The translations under genes were made by a program, and so were the position numbers. DNA of 64,000 bases from Prinsepia uniflora. Taxonomy: Eukaryota; Streptophyta; Magnoliopsida; Rosales; Rosaceae. Below the pieces are notes generated by a model. It made no database searches and was not told the DNA's origin. It was given only the letters and a program-made list of their open reading frames with translations. Of the stretch, positions 25,634 to 37,021 are shown piece by piece; the first letter of the stretch is position 1; each line of letters begins with the position of its first letter. The stretch covers positions 59,639,864 through 59,703,863 of the forward strand of contig CM064876.1 in assembly GCA_032719365.1 (NCBI GenBank). Reading direction: 5' to 3'.

Positions 25634-28054
25634 TAACTCTTAATAAGTCTATATATAAACTAACTATATATATATATATATATATGCATGTAGTATATAT
25701 AGAGTATACTAACATATAACTACACTTATATATATATATATATATGAGAGTATTATATGTTAGTATATATATACATATAATAGATTAATATATATTATAT
25801 AAATATAGAATAAGTGTATGTATATAAAAGCAAGTATATATAGAGTTATTAAGAGTTAGTGCATATATATATATATATATACATTAGTATATATCTATAT
25901 ATCTATATGTGAGTTTTTTATTTATGACGAACCCTCATGAATTAAGGATATCATTAGCTTCCTCTTCTCCTCACGAGCATGACCATACCTTCTGAGAGCT
26001 AAAAAGGTCACCATGAATGATAGGGCAAAGCTATAAACATAGGCCAAAGCTTTCTGGCCAATTACCGGCCACCACAAGTAATATTTTTTAGGGTAATTAA
26101 ATTATAGGTCCTTACTAACATATAAGTTTATTAAAAAAATTGCAGAGAAAAATTAAACTCATAGGTCATTTGTCAAAGAACTATACAATTTAAAATATAC
26201 TATAGTTTTTATATAAACTACAACTAATGTCATTCAATTGTAAACTAGTCCACCAATACTCTAAAAAGCACTTACCAAAATCTATCATGATTTCAACGTT
26301 ACTTTTTTTATTATTATTATAAGATTATATTGAGAATTATAAAAATATTACATCTATTTATAATTTTGTTTCCACTTGCTCATGTTAAAAGTAATATGAG
26401 TATCTAAACTAACTTAAAGTAAGATAATTAAAAACAATAATTTTGAAAAAATACTTTTAATTTTAAATTTAAAAATTCTTTATCTTTCGATATTAAATAA
26501 TTTATTATAGTTTAGGGTTTAATTCTTGAACTTTGTTCTTTATCTTTCGATATTAAATAATTTGGTTAATTTATTATATCTATACCCTACTGTTGAACCC
26601 AAGGCAATACAGACTTTATTTTTTATTTTATAGAAAAAATTCAATTGTAACTATATACAATATATATAGTATACATATATAATATTTTTTATATGCATAA
26701 TATAATAAAGGTCCAAGAGGCCAAATAAATCAAATACTAAAAGGCACATGGTATAAAGAGGACAAAAAAAAAGGCAATGTTATTTTTAGTTGTTTAAAGG
26801 AATTTTCAATAATTCACTCATCCTCTTTATTGAGATATAAAATGGTAGATGTGGAATTTATTGCTTACAAATTCTATTTAGGGACTTTTGAATAAAAAAA
26901 AGTTTGAGATAAGGTCTTATTTTGTTTAATATATAAGCATTAAAGGTTTTAAATAAAAATAAAAATTGTTAAGGGTGTAACAATAATTTACTCTATTTTT
27001 TACACATACATATATAAAAGCATTATATGTTAGTAGTCTATATATAAATATATAACAAATAATATACATACATATATATATATATACATTTGTATACAAA
27101 TATACATACTAACTCTTAGTAACTCTATATATACTAACTTTTATAAACATATACTAACTCTATATATATATATATACGCATATAGAGTTAAGATATATAT
27201 ACATATATATATATATATATCTATGTGAGTTTTTTATTTATGCTGAACCCTCATGAACCACAGACATCATTAGCTTCCTCTTCTCCTCACGAGCCCGACC
27301 ATACCCTATGTGAGTCAAAAAGATCACCATGGATGGTGGGGCTAGGCTCTAAACATAGGCCGAAGCTTTCTAGCCAATTGTTGGCCACCATAAATAATAT
27401 TTTTCAATTTGAACTTCAGCTTTGGATTCCTTGGATTGAATAAATAAATTCCATTATTAGAAATTCGAATTAGATTGAGAAGTGAATGAGTTAGGAAGCT
27501 TTGAATTTTGGGTGGTTATGGAGGATTCCAGCCAGCAAGTGAATAGTGTCTAGTAGGGGAGGTTGAAGGCGATTGAAACGTGCAGTCACGCATCGGGAAG
27601 GGCCACCGCCCACCACAGGCACGTGCGAGCACATGGCATACTTCTCGGGTTCTATCAAACACGTGTTCTCATGTTTTTCACGTCCTGAATTTGTTGGCAC
27701 AAGTTCTGCGTCAATCAGAGTCTGTTTGGGGGGCTGTTTTTGGTGTTTAAAGTTACTTGGTACGCACTTAGAGCTTGTGAAAACCTATGGGGTTTAGAGA
27801 TAGAGCCTAAACAGAAAGTGAGGGAGTATTCAAGAGCGAACGGACAGGCTGTCATGTATGTGTATTATTTATGTCTAACCTAAGGTTAAGGATTACGAGT
27901 TAATTTAATTATGAAATTTGGGAACTAAGTTAAGTGGGCTATTTGGTTTACTAATGGCTAAGATGTTGATTTTATAGATTTCTGATTTGTGGATTTTAGG
28001 CTTAGGCTCATGGTATTTATATGGGCTTATGCCCGAGTATTTGTTGATTTTGGG
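25634..28054. other. AT-rich non-genic DNA with TA microsatellites and a duplicated about 180-bp cassette
   Basis: TA-rich microsatellites at about 25655-25920 and 27000-27220. Two direct copies of an about 180-bp sequence lie at 25909-26088 and 27225-27404, both starting GTGAGTTTTTTATTTATG right after TA repeats, roughly 85-90% alike by eye. A 28-bp word TTCTTTATCTTTCG... recurs at about 26475 and 26538. No gene recognised. Confidence 0.7.
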
Positions 28055-28062
28055 GTTTTGGC

Positions 28063-28623
28063 TAAGGGTGGCAATTTTTGACATAACTCGATACACAACT
28101 CGAAACCCGCATGAGATTTATCCGGGTCAACCCGCACGATTAAAATTTCGAGTCATTTTCAGGTCAACCCGTTATGACCCATTTAATAAACGGGTGGGTT
28201 TCGGGTTAACATGTTAACTCATATAATGACATATTAATCTGTTTAATAAATGGGTAGATTTCGGGTTAACAGGTTAACCCGTATATTGGCTTATATATTG
28301 ACCCATTTAATAAACGTGTCATTACTAACTCATATATCTACTCATTTACCTACCTAAATATCTATTAAATCTTATAATTTAAATAGGTTAAACATATTAA
28401 ACAGGTTAAACGGGTCAAACGGGTCATAAGTTAATTGGATTTTGAGTATGACCTGTTTATTAAATGGGTTACACAGGTTACGCAGGTCATTAACAGGTCG
28501 GTTCGGGTTGAACATTCTTGCCACGATTATTAAACGGGTCGGATTCAGGTTAGGTATAAATGGGTAAAACAGAGTTCATGACACGACACGAACCCGATAC
28601 GACATGACCCATTGCCACCCCTA
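28063..28623. mobile_element. Non-autonomous hAT-like element, 561 bp; TSD GTTTTGGC
   Basis: Terminal inverted repeats TAAGGGTGGCAAT (left) and the complement of ATTGCCACCCCTA (right) differ at one base. Perfect 8-bp duplication GTTTTGGC at 28055-28062 and 28624-28631. The 8-bp TSD and AGGGGTGGCAA-type ends fit the hAT superfamily. The interior is made of repeated GGGTTAACAGGTTAACCCG-like words and cannot encode a transposase. Confidence 0.88.
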
Positions 28624-28631
28624 GTTTTGGC

Positions 28632-30606
28632 ACATGATGGTGGTTATGTTTTGGCCTAGTAAGAGGGTTGGAGGGACTTTGTTGGTAATTGGTGAGGTAT
28701 GTTATGGTAAATTCCATCATACTCTCGGGACGAGGTAGGTATATCAGGGAAGATTCCATCATACGCTCTGAATGATATGAGGTATGTTCTGGAGGATTCC
28801 ATCATACGCTTGGTGGGGTATGTCAGGGATGATTCCGAGAAAGGTCCTATCACGAGTGCAGTTAATAATAAAATTAAAAAGTAATAGTAAAACTAGTGTA
28901 AGATTTAAAAACACTGGCAATAATTTAAATCAAATATAAATCGTTATTCTAATAATTTTAAAGACAATAGATGCAAAAGCTGATGGAAAAATAAAAAACA
29001 AGGCAAAGGCCACGTTGTTGAAGTTTCAAGGCTAAGACTCGAGATGACTGCTACGACTATGGATATCGAGGTAAGGACTCGAGATGACAGCTACGACCAT
29101 GGTATCAAGTTATAACTTGGAATGATGGTTTCGAGTGGGTTACATATGTGGTGAGTTGATAGGTCGTTAATTGATCATTATTTTATATTATTTTATACTC
29201 TTTATACTTAACTTTTAATATTAAAATAATAAAAAATTCGAGAAAATAATATATTTTGTGGGATTTTTGTAGAAATAAATAAAGTTAGAAATTTGGAGTG
29301 TTTTGGAGATCGAATCGTCCCGATCGGAATTATAACGAAAAAATTATAGACGAAATTTGGTGAAATTATATTAATTAATTTGTAATTTGAAGTCATTTGC
29401 AAAAGCCCAATCCATTATGTGCAGCCCAAATTCTTTCCTAGGAGCCTAATCCATTTGCAGCCCAGAAATCCATTTGCTTCGCCCATTAATCGCAGCCTAG
29501 AAGCCTAGTCACCGGTCCCAAGCCCAGCCTAAAATCCAGTCCAAGCCCGCGGTGCGCATCTGCCGAAGTGAGGTTCAAATGTTCAGTGCGCGTGCACCGA
29601 GAGACCTGCTCTCCTAGCGCTGAACCCACCGACTCTCACCTTCCCCTGTCAGCTACAGTATGTCGATGTGCCATGAATCCGTGTCTGCTGCTCCCTGCCA
29701 ATTTCACCTGCTCCCATCAGCTAGGCCATGCCGAAATCATGGTTTGATTTTCAGCTGCACCAACTGCTCCCTTTTCCAGCCACTTTTCTAAATTTCCAGC
29801 ACCAAACCAGCCCCAAAATCATCATTTTTCATCATTGTTCATCATTTCATTATTTTATTTTATTTTTGTATTTTTTATTTGAATTTTGGCACTCCCTCTA
29901 TATATAGGGAGGCCATTTCACTTGTTATTGGTCCCCAATTGTCCCAATTTTCCCCCTTTTCTTCCCTTTTCTTAGTTTATTTAGTTTAGTTCTTTTTTCT
30001 CTCTTTTGAGAGACATTTTGGAGACCATTTTAGCTTCTTGTAGATTGTTTTTCTTAAATTTCTTTTAAGTTTTGTTTTTAATTTTGTTCTTAATTTATGT
30101 TTTTAAATTATGTTCTTTTTATTTTATTTTTAATTTCATTTCTTCTTAATTTTGTTCTTGTGACTTTTCTTTTAGAGCTCTAACACATTTTGATGTTTTC
30201 CTTAAGAAATAATTAGGCCGAATATTTCCGAAATAATTCTATAGTTTAAGTCCACATTCTTATGTTTATTCCTCCATCTTCATAAGGTTCCTTCTACTGT
30301 TCAGAGAATTTTATGGATAACATTTCATTGTTTCCATCCACTTTCGGAATCACAAGCTGTTCTTGGGTTCCAAAAGTGTAACATTTCTCCCTTTACTTAA
30401 ACTCTAGTTATTTTCCTGTTTTATTTGTATTTTAATATATGTGTTGATATTTTCTTTCTAACATTTGTAAATGTGAATACAATCTCCATGTGTTTTACTT
30501 TTTGAATTTCATTTACTTCATATGTTTTAGCGCTTAACCTTCAATTTAACGCTAAGTGTTTATGACCGTTGTTCGGTGCACTTAAAATAGCGTTGAAGAG
30601 ATTTAA
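28632..30606. other. Unresolved non-genic DNA, possibly part of another LTR element
   Basis: 28690-28840 holds four imperfect about 42-bp repeats containing ATTCCATCATAC. 29025-29115 holds a second tandem repeat with ACTCGAGATGAC. Near 29900 there is CTCTATATATAGGGAGGCC, a good plant TATA box, followed by T-rich sequence; with the start TGATAGGTCG (29157) this could be the LTR of an unrelated element. No ORF supports this. Confidence 0.45.
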
Positions 30607-33600
30607 TGACAGGACCCGTCCCAATCCCCCTGGGATTAACGCGGGACGACCCTGCTCCCGTCTGACACGAAGTGTCAGACAAGGGATATTTCCAACCTTT
30701 GCCCTCTTGGGCTATCAAAGTACACTAGGATCCGGAGGAGGTATGTGATATCTCGGTCTCTACTACAGTCCACATCCGATGTCAACCTGAAGGGCAATCA
30801 AAACATTAAAAGTTGTGAGTGGACAAAACAAAAGTTTATAAAAACATTTTAACGAAGACATTTGTACCCTTCACTAAAAAGCATGCATGCATTCGAAAAC
30901 TATTTATCAAACCGTTTATTAGGGCCTTAGCCCAAAATCGTAAATGAAACCGAATACACGGGCCACTACCCAAATCCATAAAGATACCAACCATACGGGC
31001 CACTGCCCAAATCCATACGGGACTCAGCCCAAAACCTGTATACATCACACATCATATATCGTACACATCACATATCATATATCATATATACATATAATCA
31101 CACAATTAATCCTGTCACGGTTTCCAAAGCTACGCGTGTAACACCCCGGACATTCGAGGATTTTAATATTTCAATTTAATGTGTGAATTGACGCTTTTAC
31201 CCTTGTGATTGGTATGGCCAAATTGTTGACTTTTTGATTGATGAGTTAAATGGACTTTGACCTATGATCGTGACGTAGTACGGGACGTCACGAGTTCATA
31301 GACAGGTGGCACGTCCAATTCGGACGATCAGGGAAAAAGTTATGACTATCGGAAGTTCAGGGGCATTACCGTAAGTTGGACTTCACGGGCGAAAATGTTG
31401 ACTTTTCGTTTGACAACTAATTTTCACGCGACTCAAGGACCGATAGGTAGGTCTTGATATCCTGAGTCCGTTGACAGGCAGCACGCCGAAATCGGACTTC
31501 GTATGGCTGAGTTACGGGTCTAGGAAGTGAGGGGTATTTTGGTAATTATTGAACCAGGGGCATTTTGGTCTTTTTGCCCTGGTTACTGTAGCAGACCGCG
31601 GGGGAAATGGGCGGCACCACCATGTGCGGTGGTTCTATCGTGCAATTGATTGTGCTATCATGTGCTGGAATGTCTGGGTTGTCTTTTGCTTTTGAACGTG
31701 GCCTGAGCCGTCCAGCATGCACGCTCAATTGATTAATTCAAGATCGAAGCTTTTCGGGGAACATTTTTCAGTGGACAATTGGACACCCACGAGCCTCTGG
31801 GACGGCTTGAAATTGTTTAAAACCAGTTAGAACGTGCTTGAGCATCACTCTGATGCTGTTATAACTAAGAACGGGTGAGGAAACCAGAGAAACCATTTCG
31901 GCCAAAAATTGGAGGGAAAATCGGATTTTAATTTCTGGTGAGTGTTGGACCAAACCAAGGCCTGGTTTAGTCTTCTGGGAGTGTTTGGAACTCAACCACA
32001 TCGAAATTGAAGGCTAACAGCCACGGTTGAGCTAGGACGGAGGCTGCTGTTTTCAGGGAAGTTACAGAGCTTGGGACGACGACCTTCAGGTACTTTCAGA
32101 CACAATTGATTGTTCATTTTGGTTCGTTTTGATCCTATTATGCTTCCTGTGAAGTTAATTGGACAATGGGTTTGAAACCAGGAAGTTCTGGTGTTTGACC
32201 CGATTGGTTGATCGCGGGTCAATGGGTCGTTTGGGGATGTGTCGAGGTTGATTTCTGTCACAGAACCTAAATTGGATAGTTAATGAACATGTTAGGATCA
32301 AATTGGATTGAAATCGAGTAGGAATTGATGGGTATTCAACCGGGTCAAGCCGCGGGTGGCAGGCCCGTATTACAGACAAACGGGTGAAGGAGGTGGCACT
32401 GTAGCTACAATGTCAGGCGCGTGACTTTCACGCGCAGCCACTTTGGGCGGCGCGTGAGGGCGCGTTGGACCTTATCTCCGATCACGATCAACATGACTTT
32501 TGTTCCTCTCATCATGCTGAACATTTTTGGTGAATTAACCATGTTGATCTGAGATAAGCTTTGATGGATCGGTTTAGGGCCGGTTACCTCGGGAAACGTG
32601 TTGTACGGCTCCCCGGGCCGGTTTCTATTTCGGACTTTGTGGTTAAACGTTTAAGACTTGTAGTGACCCCTTGCATGTGATTTGGACTGACAGGAATTGT
32701 ACGATAATCCCGGTACAAGTTCGTACGCGCAGGTTCACCGCGGGATCGTACTGTGAGTGGGCCCGTTTTCATTAAACCCTTGCATGCTTAAATGTTTTCT
32801 GATTTACTTATATGTTCACATGCTGGAATCTATAAATGGTTTGATGATATTGAGATTTTTGGTTATGGCACGTTTCACGGTATTTGGGCATGAGACCCGT
32901 TTGAGGAAATGTAACGATCGGTTCGAATTTTACCTATGTATACATATATGTTTTGCATGTGGATATCAATAAAATGTATTTGGTACTGCACTGTATAGAT
33001 CCTTCCATATGATACTGTCTCCTCCAGATGAGGTACCCCGGAGTGGTCACGGACGTCTAGAACGTCCAGCGTCTATGACGCTAAGCATCGGGGATGCTGT
33101 AACCGAACAGGGTTCGGGGATTGAACTCGGAATTGAGACCCGAGTGGCACGCGTAGCCTTGTGATTGTGACCTTATTGACGTCAGGGACGTCAGACATCA
33201 GGGATGTCGGATTGGAGTATATATTGCAGTGGCTAAAATTATGGTTATGGTTTTATTACATTCCTTATGATACATGTTATATGATTTATGATTTTAAATG
33301 ATGATGCATGCATGTTTGGAAAACGGAGGGGTAAATTATATGTTTTACTTATCAAATGATTTTATAACTTGAGTTTCGGCCCACTCACCCTTAATGTTTT
33401 GGTAACCCCTCCAGGTCGTGATACTGAGGTAGAGGAGGAACCAGAGGCTGAGGCATAGATCTACTTCTGCGTACCTGAACCCCTGCTGGGTGGTTTACCC
33501 GCAGGTTTATGTTAGAGTCGTGCTCGCAACTTGTAATTTTGAATTTCATCCCTTGTCTGACATTCGTTTAATTCGGATTTGATGTATGACTTTAATTTGG

Positions 33601-35695
33601 TTATTTATGCATTTGATGTTTTGAGGTTAAAATTGGTATGAATTATTGGGTGTCAGACGGGAGCAGGGCACGTCTCCTTGTGGTCCCTGTGGGATCGGGG
33701 CGGGTCCTGTCAACGCGCGTGCTACCCGGGGTCTCAAACCCAAGTCTCTCAGAGTCCAAGGTCAATGTCCGTAGACCAATGACCCGTCCTGACGTTACGA
33801 TCCAAGCCTTCCTGAGAGTAAGGAACCCAACTGGAGGGCGACTCCACTCAGTCGGTGCTCCGTGACTACTCCGGGGTCCACCCAGGCCAACGACCCTCCC
33901 CGAAGGAGATAATTGAAGTAAAGGAAGGTATATGAATATAAATACATATATATATATATAACGAACTCATTCATGCCATTCATATACATATAGAAAAAAT
34001 CCTTAGAACCTTTCAAAGGATTCATGCCCGGTTCCCATAAACCGTAATGTACCTGGAAATCCATTAGGGTCCCCGACCCGAAATCATAAATGTAAAGTAA
34101 CTGGGTCTCATGCCCGAACATATGACTCAACTGGGCATCGTGCCTGATATCTCAGGGTCAGTCACGACTCCGATCGTAGTGATGCGTGCAACCATCCATC
34201 CAGGACCACCCTCAATCCTGGTATGTCGCCGTGAACGAATCAACCGACGCGACCACTACAAGGTCATAGTGCACTCATCACCGATCTATATCCTGAACCG
34301 TCAGCACTCCGAAGTCGAGCCTCCATCGGCTGCCCGACAACATATCGTGCATCGTGACCTCTCCGGAAGGAACATATCCTAGTCCGGAGGCTAGCGTCGT
34401 ATCGTCGGTCATCGTGCACATAGCACTCGCCGCGACCACAATTCAGACATATGGGTCGTAAATAAAGCCACATGACTGAGACAAAACCAAATAGGTCTCA
34501 TACCCGAGTTTATCCTTTTGGAAATCCAAAACCATTTCATTTAAACCAATAAAGGAATACACACCCGTATAGGCACCGTATAAGGCCGAAACCTCAAAAT
34601 ACGTGTCAATACGTAACCACACCCAAATGCACTCATGGCATCACAAAACATGTATTAAAACATATAATAAAAATTTATGCATGCACCAATTTAGAAAACA
34701 AGGTCCACTCACAGACCGTCCGAGCTGCCGCCTCGATATGCATGCCGTACAACTCTCCCTAGCAAAACACCGTCACCGGGACCTCCAAACCTGTCCAAAT
34801 CGTAATAGAGGGTTAATAACTACTTAAATAACCTCCCACTAAAGCCCCGTAATTTTCCAGAATTTCTAACTATTTTTAATCCCGATCCTAAAACTTCGGA
34901 CATCCCAAAACCTATCGAAATGATGTCCGATCGACACGAAACCAGTCCTAAAATGTTCGTTACATCGAATAGATGATTTCATGTGTTGAAAACATCCCCA
35001 AATTATGGGCCACGTTCCTTTACGTGCCCCAAGAAGATCCTGCGCATGAAGCCCAAGCGCAGATACTATTCATCATCTTCCCTAGAGACTGAACCGGGTT
35101 CTCTGGTTCCTGGACTGGCCGAATCGGTCTGGACCGGTTCAAGGCCATATCTCTCTCATTTGGGGCGGAGACCCCGTGTTCCATGTTTTAGACAGTGATT
35201 TGGGGCGGAGACCCCGTATTTGATGTTTTGTAAATGGTTTGGGGCGGAGACCCCGTATTCTATGCTTTGGTATTTCACCGAGAATGGTTTTGGGCTGAGA
35301 CCCACGTATGTTGCTTTGGGATGAGTTCATATATGGTTTGATTTACAGTTTTGGGCCAAGGCCCTAATGGTTTTTATGAATGTTTTGATAAATGGTTTTC
35401 TAATGCATGCATGCTTTTGAGTGAATGGCATAAAGGTCTTTTTGTGAAATGTTTCGATTAAAATATTTGTTTTGTCCACTCACGACTTTTGATGTGTTGA
35501 ATGCCCTTTAGGTTGATCGCGGATGCGGGCTGCAGCAGAGACTGAAACATCACACTCCTCCTCCTACGATCTTGGCGTACTCTGGAAGCCCCGGTGAGGG
35601 CTAAAGACAGAATTATCCCTGGTCTGACACTTCGTGTCAGATGGGAGCATGCACGTCCCACGTTAATCCCGGGGGATTTGGGACGGGTCCTGACA
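30607..35695. repeat. Chimeric gypsy LTR S3: reverse LTR fused to a forward LTR 3' end, interrupted by S4
   Basis: Starts as a reverse LTR (TGACAGGACCCG at 30607) and is collinear with the reverse copies through the S4 insertion until about 35,140. There it switches to forward-strand sequence with GGGGCGGAGACCCC units and ends like a forward LTR (GGGACGGGTCCTGACA, 35695). Both outer ends are therefore LTR 3' ends, and no TGTAACG end is present. Flanks TTTAA and ATACC do not match. Confidence 0.8.
31137..33712 (+). mobile_element. Gypsy solo LTR S4 (forward), nested in S3; TSD ACGCG
   Basis: Starts TGTAACACCCCGG at 31137 and ends CGGGTCCTGTCA at 33712. Flanked by ACGCG at 31132-31136 and 33713-33717. 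Length 2576 bp. The S3 sequence reads straight across the site once S4 and one TSD are removed, matching S9 around TACGCGTGCT. Its long-range pair is GTGAGTGGGCC (32753) with GGCCCACTCAC (33378), a paired variant of the usual arms. Confidence 0.94.
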
Positions 35696-37021
35696 ATACC
35701 ATACTTCATATTTTACACCTTCATTCGTGACTTAGTTGGGGGGTCCCCGCTTGTCTCACCAACGAGTGCTCATTCACTTCGTATCCATATGGTGTCCCGA
35801 AGAGAAAAAGTGTAACACGACCTCTTTACCGTATAGTTTTCTCTTATGCTTGAATATTGCTTTTATGAACTGATTTCTAATATTATTCTTGGTTTTATGA
35901 TTTGTATTGATTCAATTTTCTATGTGTTTTATGATTCTAGTTTTTGTTATGTTTGTATGTTCGCGCTTAATGCTTGACTAGATATAGGGGGTCCCGAGTC
36001 TAGATCATTGAAAGTGTCACCGGGGGTCCCAAGCACGTACTAAAGAGAATATGCAAGTAACTTGTAATGCTAGAATTAGAGGATTTCATAGGTTGAAGTT
36101 AATAGAATTCATGAATGAGTTAGGTTAAAAATGAGTTGACCATGTAAATATTAGATTATGTTAGTTTAGATTAGTTTAATTACTTAGGACTTTTAAAACA
36201 ATCAACTACCCCCTAATTAATTAATCAGACGATAATCATGTTTATGTACCCTTAATCCTCGGTTAAGAACGATCCCTACTTATCAATACTACAATTTACA
36301 AAAAAAAAAAAAAAGGTTTTAATTTGCATATGTTTTTACTAAGTGTTGAGTGTGACTTTATGTTTACTTTAATGCTTAGTTTTTGCGTATAAAAATACGT
36401 TAATTAATAAACATAAAATCTCTGCTTATATTGTGTTTAATCATGTCGAAATTAATTAATTAGTTAGTTTTATTTTGACAATGATGTAAATTGCACTAAG
36501 AATGCTTCTAAATTTGATTCCCTGCTACCTAAACCTACATATGACATATATTCATTTCTCATCTATGACCTCATAATCATAGAATCATTCAATCCATAAT
36601 TACTTAATATATTCGGGCTTATGGGCCGGGTTTATACGGGCGAGCCGGGCTGAGCTTACCGAGCTGGCTTATCGAGCCTTATCGGGCCTTATTGGGCTCA
36701 AGCCTATCAGGTCTATTAGGTTTGAACACTCTAAACCCAAGTCTAGCTCATCAACTTTCGGGCCGGGCCAGCTCATAGTTTGTAGTGGACCGGGTCAGAC
36801 TTTTTGTTAACGGGCCTAACGGGTACCCATAAGCCCATGAACTTCTGAACCAAATGGTAAGGGTTCAATCAATAATCTGTGGGCAGCAAGTCAAAGGTCA
36901 CGTTGTTGAAGTTTCAAGTGGGATTTGATTGAAGTTAGGGTTTCAGATATTAGGCATACATAGACGGCATGCCTAATTTTAAAACAAGGTTGTGACTTGT
37001 AATTCCCGTCATTTGGGGATC
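35696..37021. other. Unresolved non-genic DNA
   Basis: AT-rich with scattered GGGGTCCC words and an A15 run at about 36300. 36615-36836 has inverted ends GGGCTTATGGG and CCCATAAGCCC around a GC-rich middle, possibly a small foldback element; no TSD seen. A 27-bp word at 36892-36918 matches 29004-29030 with one mismatch. No gene. Confidence 0.5.
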
